A stretch of DNA of 64,000 nt from Chrysemys picta bellii (Eukaryota > Chordata > Testudines > Emydidae), in contig NC_088792.1 of the NCBI RefSeq assembly GCF_011386835.1, positions 218,522,394 to 218,586,393 of the forward strand, read 5' to 3'. The position numbers and the translations under genes are program-made. This document shows, piece after piece, positions 37,101 to 52,100 of this stretch (the first letter of the stretch is position 1; the number at the start of each line of letters is the position of its first letter). The notes under the pieces are model-generated. The model searched no databases. It was not told the origin of the DNA and worked only from the letters and a program-made list of their open reading frames with translations.

Positions 37101-40100
37101 CTGCTGCAGCTGCATAAACTTCCTTATACCTTATTAAGGACATGTTATTGGCCAAATCCTGAAAGTACCTAGCATACAAAGGAAATCAGCTGTGATCCAT
37201 TCACCCTAGTATTTGATTTTCCATTAAAATCAGACATCTCAGAAACTAAAAATATTCTTTGCCCCTCTCCATTTCATGCATTCACATTCATAGTCTTAAT
37301 TGCAGTCTTTGTGGCGCTATTACACTAACACCCCATAGCCATGAAGGTTTCAGAGGGTCACCACACTTCCCCTTTGAATTTTTGGGTCCAATGGGATCTG
37401 GAGTGCCACAAATACCTATTTCGCTACTCTTGACTCCACTGTGTGCCAAAGAGCTCAACAACTGTAAAAGCAGTGGTCACAATAGGGCCCAGTACAAATA
37501 TATCTACACCCCCGCCAGTTCACTTCCTAAAGTAAGGAACAGCTTCAGAGTTAGCTGTAGCAACCTGCTCGACATAGGAGTGTAGGGGCGGTGGTGGGGC
37601 CAGAAAGAGACAAGAAGGTCCAAGAGGTGAGCATTCCAAATCCCACCCCCATGCTGCCAACATCCTTCTTGGTCAGCTTATTGTAAGGTTTATAATAAAA
37701 AATTAACTCCCCGAAAAGACATGCTTCTCACCTCACGCTGTCTATTTCACACTTTGGGTCATAGGGAGACAAGTTGTTAGCAAGAACAATACCTAGCAAC
37801 TGAATTCCCACTGAGTTGTCCTTTGTATTAGGATCTCCACCAGAAAATTGTTCGAATATTAACCTGCAGCACAAGGATGTAAAAAAAAAAAAAAAAAGAC
37901 AGTACAAATCTGGTGAAAGTGACTGTGGCTACATGAACAATATTTTATTGGGAATGCATATAGTATAAAATGTTTGCAAATTCCCAGAAATTATATCCCC
38001 CACAAAAAACTTTCATCCTTTGATTTCTGTGTTCTGTCCTCAACAACTAAACACCAGCTGCTAACTCAATGGTGCAAAAACAGACAAAAAATCCTCTCAG
38101 TAGTTTCTCCTGCCTTCTGCTCTCTCATTGCATACAGCCCATTGTAATTCTTATCTATCCAGGATTCTTTGCAGCATGAGTTGTGTGTGTTGCTGCCTCT
38201 GCAATTTTGGTGTCGACAACTGTCAGAAATGCAGGTGAATTTACCACAAAGAGAGAGAGAGAGCGCGAGCGCAGCTGGCTAGAGCAATAAGAGGATTTCT
38301 TTTTAAAAAATGGTTAGTTGGTCAAAAAGCCACTAAAATCCATGTACAATCCTGGATTGAGCTACTGTTAGCCAGAAGCATTACCACTTGAAGACTTACA
38401 GATGCCTGACTACTGTCTGTGAAAGGACCAGATCCTCACACCACCTGCAAGTTGTTTGTGTTACAGTTTGAAAACCACAGGGCTAACCCTTTCACCTCTG
38501 CAGAGCTCAGGTCACATTTTCCCTACATTCTTTTTATACCAAGAAATACTACCTGTACGGTATGGAGAGACAATCCTTCCAGCACTCCACAACTGTCTTT
38601 ATAATTTCCAAGTTGTGTCTGAACACTGCTCTTTTCTGATGAAATACATTCTTCATCAAGAATTCAAGTAATCTGTTAGCCAGTATCTCATCTTTAATAT
38701 TCCCCTAACATGAAAGAGAACAAAAAGCAACATGGTAATTCTGTATAAAACAATATTTTTGTTCTTAATCTGAATGCATAGAACATTTTCATTCTCCACT
38801 AGTTTAATGTTTAAAATATGATTGTGAATTCTCAAGTTAGCTAACACAATGTTGACTATGAGTTTGCAATCAGTGTACACAAGGATAAGTCATGTTCAGC
38901 AATATAAGTTTGTAGGGAAGTCAAGCTCAGAATTCACTAGAATGTTGGTAGCTTTATGTAGGAGAGCCCTTGTTATAGTTCAAAGGCTTTCACTTGTTTT
39001 CATAGCAGTTGGGCCAACTAATCCATCATATGTGCAGTATCCCTCATACAACCAATGAAACTGTTCCATGCAAATTAGCTGTAGAGTAATGGTGGTGATG
39101 TATGATATCACAATGGTCTAGGACTCTTGGAATGGAAAAGATAGCATCCAATTTTTAAATTCTCAAGGTAACAGACCCCCGAATCCCAGTGATGATTGAA
39201 TGTGGTGATATTCTGAATAAAAAGTGCTCTAAGCCATGCCAATGACTGCTTCCATTGCTTCACACTGACTCAAAAGACATTCTAGGCTTTAGAGCGACAC
39301 AGAGTAACTATTCTGGCATCTTATTACAAAAGGCACTAGTAAGCTATACCAGTACTGATAATTCTTTTCGGAAAAGGAAGTATGAAGGTGGCACTAACTT
39401 CTATCATCGGTCTAAATATTACAAGTCAACATGACAGGGTGTAAATTTTTGAGTCCATTAATACATTTCTCAGGTATGTTGTGGACTTGTGCGCATTCCA
39501 CAACTTGAGGTGTCCATTAGTGGACCAATAAGAAAGAATCTGGAGGATCCCATGCTCAAAAAGTTACTTACAGTGTTGCCAGAGAGATTGATTTAATTAA
39601 TGAACTAAAACTTGCTTCTTATTAAACTGATCTAGTTATTTACAGTGGTTAATGATTAAAGCAGCACTGAGGAAAGATCGATAAAATAATCAAGTACATC
39701 ATCCCATTAAAACAGGGAAAGAACAAGTTAAAAAATTACTCAGACAAGCTAGATGTCTTCAAGCCACCAGGGCCTGATTAAATACATCCTAGAATACTCA
39801 AGGAGCGGACTGAGGAGATATCTGAGCCACTAGCAATTACCTTTGAAAAGTCATGGAAGATGGGAGAGATTCCAGAGAACTGGAAAAGGGCAAATATAGT
39901 GCCAATCTATAAAAAGGGGAATAAGGACAACCTGGGGAATTACAGACTAATCATCTTAACTTCAGTATCCAGAAAGATAATGGAGCAAACAATTATGCAA
40001 TTAATTTGCAAACACCTAGAAGATAATAAGGTGATAAGTAACTGTCAGCATGGATTTGACAAGAACAAATCATGTCAAACCAACCTAATAGCTTTTTTTG

Positions 40101-43100
40101 AAAGGGTAACAAGCCTTGTGGATGGGGGGAAGCAGTAGATGTGGTATATCTTAACTTTAGTAAGGCTTTTTGATACTGTCTTGCATGACCTTCTCATAAA
40201 CAAACTAGGAAAATACAACCTAGACTGAACTACAAGGTAGGTGCATAAAACCGACTGGAAAACCATTCCCAGAGAGTAGTTATCAGTGGTTCACAGTAAA
40301 GTTGGAAGGGCATATCAAGTGGGGTCCTGCAGGGTCCAGTTCTGTTCCATATCTTCATCAATGTTTTAGATAATGGCATAGAGAATATACTTATAAACTT
40401 TGCAGATGATAGTAAGCTGGGAGGGGTTGCAAGAGCTTTGAAGGATAGGATTAAAATTCAAAATGATCTGGCCAAACTGGAGAAATTGTCTGAAGTAAAT
40501 AAGATGACATTCAATAAGGACAAATGCAGAGTACTCCACTTAGGAAGGAACAATCAGTTGCACACGTACAAAATGGGAAATGACTGCCTAAGGAGGAGTA
40601 CTATGGAAAGGGATCTGGGGGTCATAGTGGATCACAAGCTAAATAAGAGTCAAGGGTGCAACAAAAAAAGTTGCAAAAACAACTGTTGCAAAAAAAAAAA
40701 AAAAAAAAAAAAAGCAAACATCATTCTGTATTAGCAGGAGTATTGTAAGCAAGACACGAGAAGTAATTCTTTTGCTCTACTCCGTGCTGATCAGGCCTCA
40801 GCTTGACTACTGTGTCCAGTTCTGGATGACACATTTTGAGAAAGATGTGGCTGAAATGGAGAGAGTCCAGAGAAGAGCAACAAAAATGATTAAAGGTCTA
40901 GAAAACATGACCTATGAGAGAAGATTGAAAAAAAATTGGGTTTGTTTAGTCTCAAGAAGAGAAAACTGAGGGTAGACACAATAACTGTTTTCAAGTATAA
41001 AAAAGGTTGTTATAAGCAGGAGGAAGAAAAATTGTTCTCTTTAGCCTCTGAAGATAGGATAAGAAGCAATGGGCTTAAATTGCAACAAGGGTGGTTTAGG
41101 TTGGACATTAGGAAAAACTTCCTGTCAGGGTAGGTAAGCACTGAAATAAATTGCCTAGTGAGGTTGTGGAATCTCCATCATTGGAAATTTTTAAGAAGTT
41201 AGACAAACACCTTTCAGGGATGGTCTAGTCTAGATAATACTTAGTCCTGCTTTGAGGGCAGGGGACTGGAAGAGATGATCTCTCAAGATCCCTTCCAGTC
41301 CTACAACTCTAGGATTCTATGATTATACGAACACAATTTTAAAAACTCATTACAAAATCATCATCAGAGTACAGTAGATTCCGCTTAATAGCCACCCAGA
41401 TATTAACAACTTCCAGTTAGTAGCAACATTTTGCTGGGAATCAATTCCATTGACTTTAATGTTAATGGCATTCAGATATTGGCAATGGCATGCCACTTAT
41501 TAAACAACATTTTTTAGAAGAGGCACCACCTGTAGGCAGCTCTGCGGGGCTGCAACCAGGAAAAAAAGTGCAGAGATGTGCCTTGCCTTGCTGCAGACCT
41601 GCAAACCTGCCTCTGGCCAGTGCTCAACCCATTCTAGGGCTTCCTTCTGGGGCTGCAGCCCCAGAAGCCTGCCTGTGCATAGGGACCATACAGGAGGTAA
41701 GGGACTGCAGGCTGGGAGGGGAAGGGAGGCTGAAACCTGCAACCTGGAGCTTCACAGTATCTCTCCCTGTGCTCCCCAGTCTGCTCCCTGCTGCAGGATT
41801 TCAGGTAGAGAAGAAAGCGCTAGGATATGCTGAATCCTGATTCCTACAGAATGGAGAAAGAGGTGAAATGCAGCCCTATGGGCTCCCAGCACCACTGCTC
41901 CCCAGGGGAAACCCCAGCGTCAGGGAGAAAAGCCCCTTCCTTACTGCTGCCCTGCACACAGGCAGGTTGCAAGGCTACAGCGAAGGCAGGCATGTGCCAG
42001 CTCTTCCTTCCCTGGCTACTACCCCAAAAACCTGCTTCTGTTTATTTGCAAATGATGGATAATAGCAACTTTTTACGGGCAACCGATGGGTTGCAAGCGA
42101 AGTCTACTGTAATTAAACGTGTTCCACATTTCCTTACTTTGGGAGCTGCTACACTAGTCCAGGAAAGCAGAGTAACTACTATCTCCACCACCATGTAATG
42201 AATTCCTTCTCCTCCATTATCCCTAGAAACAACAAGCTGCAGTAAGGGACCAAGCCATTGCCTTGCATAAGGTCGGAAAACCTAGGAGAAATAAAGAACA
42301 GTCATCTATACAAACCTACTTTGCATGAAGCATTTATGCATCACATTCTTACAGGAATAGTTATTTTTTACATAAGAACATAAAAATGGCCATACTGGGT
42401 CAGACCAATGGTCCATCTGGCCCACCATTCTGTCTTCTAACTGTGGCCAGTGCTCAATGCTTCAGAGAGAATTAACAGAACAGGACAATTATCAAGTGAT
42501 CCATCCCCTGTTGTCTAGGTCCAACTTCTGGCAGTCAGACATTTAGAAACAGCCTTCTCTGTATAGTTTTTGCCTAACACTGTACAAAGCCCTCATTATA
42601 GTAATTTCAAACACTCCTAAAGAAAATTTCCCCATTGATAAATTAGTTACATACCCCATTTGTATTTCTGTGTGTAAGCCCTCAAAAGTCAAGTTCGCTA
42701 TTACTGGCAAAGCACATTATTTCTTTCACTGGAGCCCATCTACCAGCTTTCCATACACTAAGTCTGACCCATGGAAGTCAGAATAGTAACTCACCCATCC
42801 AGAATGAACAAGCAAGCGAGCGCATGCACATGCGTGTGCACATATACACACTTCTCATTTAGCTTTTCATGTCAAAAGCTACTACTCTGTCACCAGACTA
42901 GTACTAAACTATTTTGAAAACAGTACTGACTGATAATTCACTGAATTGCAGCAATTTCATTTAGGATCTGATATACAATGTAATGAGATGGCATGATTCA
43001 TTTGGTCAATAATCCTTTGTTTTAAAGAGACTGGCTGAAGTAGGATGGAAACATTTTACACCTGAAATAGAGGAAGGAAGAACATTTCCACAGAGTCACT

Positions 43101-46100
43101 ACAGACCTCATATAGTGACTATACAGCTTTATATTCTGTTGCAATTAGAGCTGTACAAAACTCTGGAGTTTTGGTTCACAGGAGTTGCTAAAACTCATTT
43201 GAACCAACTAATATCACATGGTTTTCACCTGAAGCATAAACCAGGAACGCCCTCCCTTCAATAGGTCAAGTAACGAAAGTTGAATTTAGGAGAGGTTTAG
43301 CTGGTGTGGGGTTTTGTTCTGAAAGGGTTACACAGCTGAAATTGTAATCGATTTATGATAATATTTTACTATAGAGACAGAACATGATACAATTAAAAAA
43401 AAAATCACTCACTTCCTCAGTATTAACAATGAGTTTTGCTAAGAAAAGGCGAATATTTAGTGGCATAGATGGATTCCCCAATTTGCCATGTATAAACTTC
43501 ATCCATGGAGGAAGGTCTCGTGGAACTATTCCCTGAAATCAAAATTAAATAGGTCACTTGAAATGCATATAACTCAAAATTACCACAGGTTTTATTCTAT
43601 TACACTAGGGACTGATAGCAACGAAGGTTACAAAACAAGATTTCTATTCTAACCCCCTTTCTTGAGTTTAAAAAGTCATAGAAATATAGGACTGGAAGGA
43701 ACTTTGGGAGGTCATCTAGTCCATCCCCCCGGCGTCGAGTCACAATCAAGTGCAACTAGACCATCCCTGACAGATATTTGTCTAATCTGTTGTTAAAAAC
43801 TTCCCATGACAGGGATTCCACAACTTCAATCAGCAACCTATTCCAGTGCTTAACTATCCTCTTAAACTGGACAGGTGCTAAGCCATGAACCAATACTGAC
43901 CTCATCTACTTTGGGTGTAATCTGATTTCTCTGCATATGTTTAATCAGGGTCGTCATAGAGGCCATACATTCATGCTGATTGAGCTCATCCATCTCCAGT
44001 TCCATCAGATCATCTGGATCCATGGATTCTGTGGGTTCCTGTCCAAATAAGGAGAGACAGTTAATCATAAGGGACTCTATGCACCATTTTTTAAAAGTCA
44101 TAATTATACTGTTTGTTATGCTGATTTTCTGGTCAAGTCTATACAAACTGTAGTACAATAATAAAATTGTATTCAACAATATTTAAACAAGCAATAGGTC
44201 AAATATGTTATTCAAACCAAAATCTCCCCCAAACATAGGAACTAATTTTGCACAGCTCCAAATCTCTGTCTAAGGGTGCCAGTTGCATGTCACTCTGACT
44301 CAGATATGTAAAAGAGTATGGCGGCAACAATCAGAAATGTAAAAATTAATTGGCCTCCACAGAAGCTATAATTCCACTTCACAGCTGAGAGTGCCACCAC
44401 CATACACCTTCCTCAAGACTTCATGTATTTTCCCTAAATTTTACTCCCAGTCAAACTATTTGTAAAGTAATTAATCTCTGATGAATTCAGAGGCTGTTTT
44501 CCAGTGAGGTCCACCATAGCCATTATATTTCCCAGATGATACCTCATTTGACAGTAAAGAACAAATAAAAAATTGGCTTCACCACTACAAAGAAGTGGAA
44601 ATCAGAATTCTTTGAAATTGCTTATGGCAAGTTCTATAATTACAATAAAATTTTGGTTAATTTAAGTCTCATCAACTGTTAAAATATCCTCCTCATGACA
44701 AAATATGAAAAGAGGTGGTTATCTGATATTAGATAACATTATAATTATTTTGATAGATATTGCTTTAAACACCTATGATACCTGGATGACCAATGTTTTT
44801 AAAACGGTGAAGGTGATTCTTTCAATCTTACTTTCAATATGGCAACCTCTTGCCTAAGTGTTAAAGGGCCACTGTCAATTTCAAGTCAGGCTTATATCAG
44901 AACATACTGCCACAAGCAATACATAAGACATTATCTAACCACACATAAGACACTATATCACCACAAAAAGGAAATTAAAAATAATACTGTCCTCTCTCTC
45001 TCTTTTGTTCAGTTTATTGTGTACATTTGATACCAACTGGCCAGTTTCAGGGTTTCCCCTACATAGTCATTCATTCAGTTTTGTGTGCTGTTTCTGTAGC
45101 TCTTTCTTAGGCCTTGCCTACACTGGCAATTCACAGCACTGCACTGGCTGCGCTCAGGGGTGTGAAAAAACACCCCCCCTGAGCGCAGCGAGTGCAGCAC
45201 TGTAAAGCGCCAGTGTAATCAGCGCCTGCAGCACTGAATGCTCGCTCGCAGCGCTGCAAGCTATTCCCCTCAGAGAGGTGGAGTACTTGCAGAGCTACGA
45301 GAAAGCTCTGCGAGAAAGCTCTCGCAGCGCTGGTGGCGCGACTACACTTTGCGCTTCACAGCACTGCCGCGAATTTAACCAAGGCCATATAGTAACAGTA
45401 AAGCAGAAGGTGGGAAAGAGGAAACTGTGAATAGTAAACAAAAAATGTCAGGGGAACTCAGGCACAGATGTAAATTATAAAACCACTTTAAATCTAACCA
45501 AATTCAGAAAAGTACAGAAGACAGTGGCCCTGTAACCTATGTTATATTTAAGATATTTCTAAAAAATATTTTAGTAATTGATTTTTCTTTATAATTAGAT
45601 TCGGTGATTTAGAAATTCTGTACTATAGTTCCCTTCAACAATGCAAGGCTTCTGCCTTCATGAGCAAATCTCCACCTTCAAATTAAAGGAAGATTAAATA
45701 AATTCGAAAACAGAGTAGAAGGACCCAGATTGATGGCAAAAAAACACTTGCTCTGGTGTCTCAAGCTTCCCATTAAAGACAGACTTACCTACAGAGAGAC
45801 AACCTGAATCCAATATTTACTCCCATTGAACCTTTTACCTTTCCCAGCACAACATGTACATGAAACTTGCTCTTTTAGTTAATTTATAAGTTTACTGAGA
45901 GTTTAGAATAGTGACCCTCTTGTTCCTCCACACAGTATACATCTCTAATCACCTTTCTCCTGAAGTGTATACTGCTAGCTGTAGGGTCTTGTGAGTTATA
46001 AGAAAAACTTTGGACTCCAGTTGAGAAATCAAATTGGCTCATTTCCTCACTCAGACTGCTGTCTACCATATATGATGCAGAAGGCAAATACTGAGGCTCA

Positions 46101-49100
46101 TCTAAACAAGAAAAATAATGTATTGTTAATCACAACACTAATTAGAGTGAAAGCTGTCTTCAGTGACTACTCAAGAAAAATAACAAAATTTGATTGCTTA
46201 ACCAAAGAGGTATTCTAATGAAAGTTAGACCAAGTACAGTGTCCGTCTTTAATTGCATCTGGAACAGTATTGAGCACATCAGTGGCACTTTGATTAAAGG
46301 TGGTCTCTAGTCCAGGTTTCACTGTACGGCACAGGCCTGTTAATAAATATGATGAATTGGTCTCTTTCTTTGTATAATTCCTCCACAGATGTAACAAATT
46401 TTCTACACATTTATATCTGTTAACAATTTGTAGTTTCTTGCACTTCAGTATCAATAGAAAGGCATGGAATGGATCACTTCCCCAGAAAAATGAATCATAC
46501 TGGAGTGAAACCATTTAGCAAATATGTTAAAATGCAAAAATGCAGTTTCATTTTGCAATTCTTATACGGTTGTCTGTTTGCTTGGGGCTGCTGAGAAAGA
46601 GGAAGAAAATTATACGTTATATGGTCCCATTCTAATTACTGAAAAAAAATAGCTTCAGGACCTCATGCAGTCAGAAGATGCACAGGCACTGCCACCTGCA
46701 GAATCAGCTGCAATTTAGACATGATTATCAGCTTTTCTAGATGCATCTCTACTAAAATCAGCACATTCTATATAAGTGCGATGGTGAATTGTACATTTAA
46801 GGGGAGGAAAAATATTGAAAATTTTAATCATTATAAATTGATGTCATACCTGAGTCCCTATTTACTGCATCCCTGGCTTCCTTCCTAATAGTAATATACC
46901 TTTTCTTCCTTTCCATAGGCACCTAGAACACCAACAAAAATATGAGCTTTGAAATTAGTTAAATTTGCTTTTAAATAAATAACTAGGTGATAAAAATAAG
47001 ATTTCTATTTTGAGTATCTTTTACAAACAGATTATATAGAGAATTATATTTATTACCTAGCAAACTCAATAGAACTTTTATTTAGAACATAGCTTTTTAA
47101 CCAATGCGGGGGGAAAAAGTATTCAAGCTATTTAAAATGAACAGGAGTTCCAACTTATAAATGCTAATAATCAGTGTTACAGAATATATCACATCAGCTG
47201 AACTAATGACACTAGAAATGATTTATCTTTGGAATAAATATGCCAAAACAATACATTAAATGTGTGCATCCCAGTTGTGCTTTTCATTCCTTGGATTTGG
47301 GATTTTCCAGAGGAACTGGGATTTTACTATGCATACTACATAACATATTAAAGGGTCAGAGGTCTCCACTGATATTTGTCATGGTTTCAAACAGCATCAT
47401 TTCTCTCTATGTATAATTATGTAACACACACACAGCGCTATGCAATGATTATGTAATATTAAAAGCAATGACCATTTTCACTGTATTACAATAAAGCACA
47501 GAACTATGACTCACCTCAACTTCAACAGGAAACGAATACCGGTGCTTCAGATCTAGCAAGTTTTCAAAAATAAACAAGTTCTGTGAAACAAAACATATTT
47601 GGAAATTTAAAAAGTAACATACTGTAAACAATAGCTGGGGCACTAGCAATATTTTATTTAAAAAACAACAGTCTATTTCAAATTACCATACAAAATAAGG
47701 GACAGTCCGTTCCATTACACTCATTTAGGAAAAATTACCATTATGCAGACATCTGTGAACAAGTTAAGTGACCAGTTACTTTAAAAGAGTACGACAAAGC
47801 CCTGTAACATTATTCTATTCAAGAATATTTCAAAAGGTTGGAGGGCTTTTGTAATATTTAAGCACTTTCCATAACTAAATAGCGATTGAGATAGAGTAGA
47901 AGGGTTGAATGTATTGTTACTGCACCCCCACTCAATCATATGCAAAACCTCCATCAGTGATTCAATTGCCATGCAAGATCAAAAGAAGCCATCTACATAG
48001 AATCTTAGGACTGGAGGGGACTTTCAGAGATCTTCTAGTCCAGTATCAGGGGGTAGCCGTGTTAGTCTGTATCTACAAAAACAACAAGGAGTCTGGTGGC
48101 ATCTTAAAGACTAACAGATTTATTTGGGCATAAGCTTTCATGGGTAAAAATCTCACTTCTTCGGTGGCCAGTACGTCCCTCAGCCCGCACCGCTTCCAGC
48201 GGCTCCCATTGGCCTCGAGCAGCGAACCGCAGCCAGTGGGAGCCACAATCGGCCGAACCTGCGGACACAGCAGGTAAACAAACTGGCCCGGCCCGCCAGG
48301 GGCTTTCCCTGCACAACTGGCGGAACAAGTTTGGGAACCACTGTTCTAGTCCAATCCCCTGCACTCAAGGCAGGATTAAGTATTATCTAGACTAGAGAGA
48401 TGTTTGTCTAACCTGCTCTTAAAAACCTCCAGTGATGGAGATTCCACATCATCCCTAGACAATTTGTTCCGGTACTTAACTATCATGACAGTTAGGAAGT
48501 TGTTCCTAATGTCCAACCTAAACTTCCCTTGCTGCAATTTAAGACCATTGCTTCTTGTCCAATCCTTTGAGATTAACAAGAACAATTTTTCACACTCCTC
48601 CTTTTAAAAACCTTTTATGTACTAGAAAACCGATATTCTATCCCCTCCCTCAGTCTTCTCTTCTCCAGACTAAACAAACCCAATTTTTTTCAATCTTCCC
48701 TTATAGGTCATGTTTACTAGACCTTTAATCATTTTTGTTGCTCTTCTCTGGACTTTCTCCAATTTGTCAACATCTTTCCTGAAATGTGGTGCCCAGAACT
48801 GGACACAGTACTCCAGTTGAGGCCTAATCAGCGCGGACTAGAGCGCAAGACTTACCGCCCTGCTTGTTTCCCCTCTCATCAGTTTCTTACATAACAATTT
48901 GCATTATATAGGTTCAATTCTTGGGCTCAAAGTACAAACTTTCAGTTAGTGTCCAAAATATGCTGTATGGACCCTGCAGACCTTTGACATGACAGTAGCC
49001 TCCTCATTAAATCTCACCTTTTCTGGTTTTTCTGTGAAGAGAAAACCTTGATAGAATTTACTTTCGGTGAAGACACAACTGATGACAGCAATGGCACAGT

Positions 49101-52100
49101 TATATGCAGCACAATGGTACTGTCTCCTCTTCTCCAACAGCTGACTCTCACCAGCCATGTTTTCTGTAAATGCATCATAGCATGACCTTAAAACAAAACA
49201 GACCAGAAAATATGGTCAAAATCTTTTTTAGAAGGCCATATAGAGTCCAATCCACAGGCCAATGAAAATCAACAGGAAGATCCAAAGCCTATGGAAGTCT
49301 ATGTCATAGCACAGCCTACTGATGCACCATCTCAAATATTAATTTGCCTTTAAGTCTTCTCATAGAAATATTTTATTAAAATTGAATCAGAAGCACTACT
49401 GAAGCCAAACATTAGCTGGTATTTCCACAGTGATTGGCAGTGCTAGGGATCTAATTCTTTGACAACTTGAAATCAGACAGAGAACATTTTAAAGACCAGC
49501 TCTCAACCCTTATTGAAGACTTTCACAAGCCTCTTATATAGGAAATTATGTGCGAACAGGCCAGGCTGGCTACATTAGAGATCAGCAAAATTATACGAAA
49601 GATCTAGAATCTTTCAGTGATAAGCCACAGTAAAAGATAAGGGAAATCCACTGAGTCATTTTAAAAGATGCTGAATCTCACATCTTTCATTAAAAAACAA
49701 ACCAAACAAAACCCCCAGCAGTCACAAACACACCCATGAAAAAATCAGTTCCTACTCTTACAGAAAAGTACTCCAGTTTCTATATTTAGAAATCCTCACA
49801 TCGAGGCATAAATTCAATTCAACACAACACCTTATACTGTGGTTTAAACCAAAACTCAGTTATCCAAGGAAAAATTTAATTTGAAATGATGAACTTTTGG
49901 TTTAAACCGCATACTTATAAAAAATATCTAGCACGCAGACAAATCGGTAGCAAACCAGTTTATGGAACAATGAGAAAGCCTTACTTTATTAGTGTCTTGG
50001 TAAGTTCATTTCCTTCTACATTTGTGGATCCCTGGTAAGCCTGGTTAATTCTAGAGTCCTTGGAGTAAATATCCTCTTTTGAGAGACGGGAGTACATCAC
50101 TTCCAGAATCTTATAATACCCCATTTTCTTGGTGACTTGTGTATCAAAAGCAGATTCATTTGACTAAAAACAAAAAAACAAGTACAGAGGAAAAGATCAC
50201 TTAGCTTTTGTCCTTGCAATGTATCTCCAAAAGCTACTCAGTAGAAACTATAGTAAACTCTATTTTTTTCCATATTCTAAAACTAAAATTCCAAATCAAA
50301 AGTCTCACTGTATAATGTTAAAAATAAACATCCAGCCACTAACTACTTTTCATGATAAAATAAAATGTCAATTTTAATTGAAAATGTAATGAGTGCATCT
50401 TAAATATTTCTTTGAAGATTCCATAAACATATTTATAGAGTGCATGCAATATTCAACAATTATCATCCAAAATATAGCTTTAAGGTTTTGAAAAAATGCA
50501 GTACCAGTACACAATAGTGTACGAACAAATAAATGCAGAAATAGAAGATTAGGAAACCGACGAACTAAGTTCTATTTCCATTTGTACCACAGATATCTCA
50601 TATGACCCTGGACAAGTCACCACTTCTGTGCCCACATCCCCATCTGTAAAATGGGGAGAACAGTGCTTCCTCACCTCACAGGGGTATTGGGAGTCTTAAA
50701 GATTTGTAAAGCACTCAGATCTTTGGCCAAGATATATTATGTAAGTACAAACATTATTAAAAATATTTATCAGACAATATGTCTAGGACATTAATCATCA
50801 TTAGTGCTCCACAACCCACAGCTTTATATTTTATGGCAATCTCACTGCACCAAAAAAAAAAAAGAAAAGCCTTAAATATAAACTGCATTTATAACTTTTT
50901 ATATCAGAGAGAAATACAAGAAATACAGGCTTAGAATTCTATTTTTTCATATTGCAATGAGCCTTCATATTTATGTATTTAATTTTTAAAAACAGGACCA
51001 TGATAGGATAATATAAAATAGGAGCCAGAAGTGAAATCCTGTCTGTAAAGAAGTCAATGGGAGTTTCACCCTAGGATGGTCAGCACTTTGGTATTTTGAA
51101 ATAAAAACAGTAAGGATTTTTAATTGTAATTTTTAATTGTAAAAAAATATATATATTACTGACCACAGGAAATACTAACATTTTTCTAATAGTCAAAATA
51201 AGACTTGGAGCCATCACCATCATTTCATATTAATGTGCAAGTTTATATCATTTCAGAGTACAGTAAGACAATATATCTTATAGACAGACGCACCCCCCCC
51301 CCAAGTTAAGGTTAGGGCAGGATTTTGCCTTTGACAAGAACTTAAGCCTCTCTGGATATACACAGATGACATTTCTTCTCTCTTTTCATAAGTTACTGTA
51401 TGTTAATTTCACAGTAACAACATGTTCAGGCCAGATCCAACACACATTCAAGTCAATGGAAAGACTCTCAGTGACTTTAATTTGTGCTCTATAATGTACT
51501 CAAAATTGGAAAAAAATTATCTTTATTTGAATGTTGTATTTTTAGTTAAGAAAAAATATATTCTGTAACATATAACGGAACAATACTGGCATTTTAGAGG
51601 ATTTGTTCCAACCTTAAAGCATAAATGAAGCTCACCTTTGTAAATCTGGTCTTCAGAGTATCCATGGCTTCCAATACAATCTTGCTAAAAAAATCTTTCA
51701 GTGCATCCAAGCTGCAGTGCAACAAGAGGGTGAGGAAAGAGCGATCCACAAAGGCTTGTCGAGTGGCATTTGAAAGAAGGGCTTCACTCTGGAACATTTT
51801 GTGCACAGTGTCTAACAGCACCACTTGTTTTTCATAGCTGCTCCTAAGGAGGATGAGAATTCCATTTAAATTTTCAACTCCACAACATTTACTTTTTGAT
51901 TCTCTTCAGCAGTCATATCAACTTGGGTTGTAATCTCAGCGGCTCTCACATGGTAAGCAAGGTCGTCAGAACTGGAGTGGGATACCTACGATACCCAGGT
52001 GTTGCAGGAAGCAGTTTTTGTCATTCAGCAAGTGGCATTCTGCTTTTTGGCTACATCTACACTGCACACCGCTGTCGGCAGCATATAGGGTACATGTAGC

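Larger units (their letters stand above)
48000..48860 (-). mobile_element. CR1 3' part with nested insertions
   Basis: CR1 3' terminus at 48000-48040, resuming at 48344 and running to about 48860 (complement encodes [19 protein letters not shown] and [16 protein letters not shown]). The interruption 48041-48343 is a hAT MITE carrying a further repeat. Confidence 0.9.

Noticed and set aside
45941..45952. Extension of exon w14 by four codons (VIRD)
   Set aside because: RRK-VIRD resembles human RRREQRD, but skipping it gives a gap-free alignment to the downstream ELEMDEL; kept only as an alternative.
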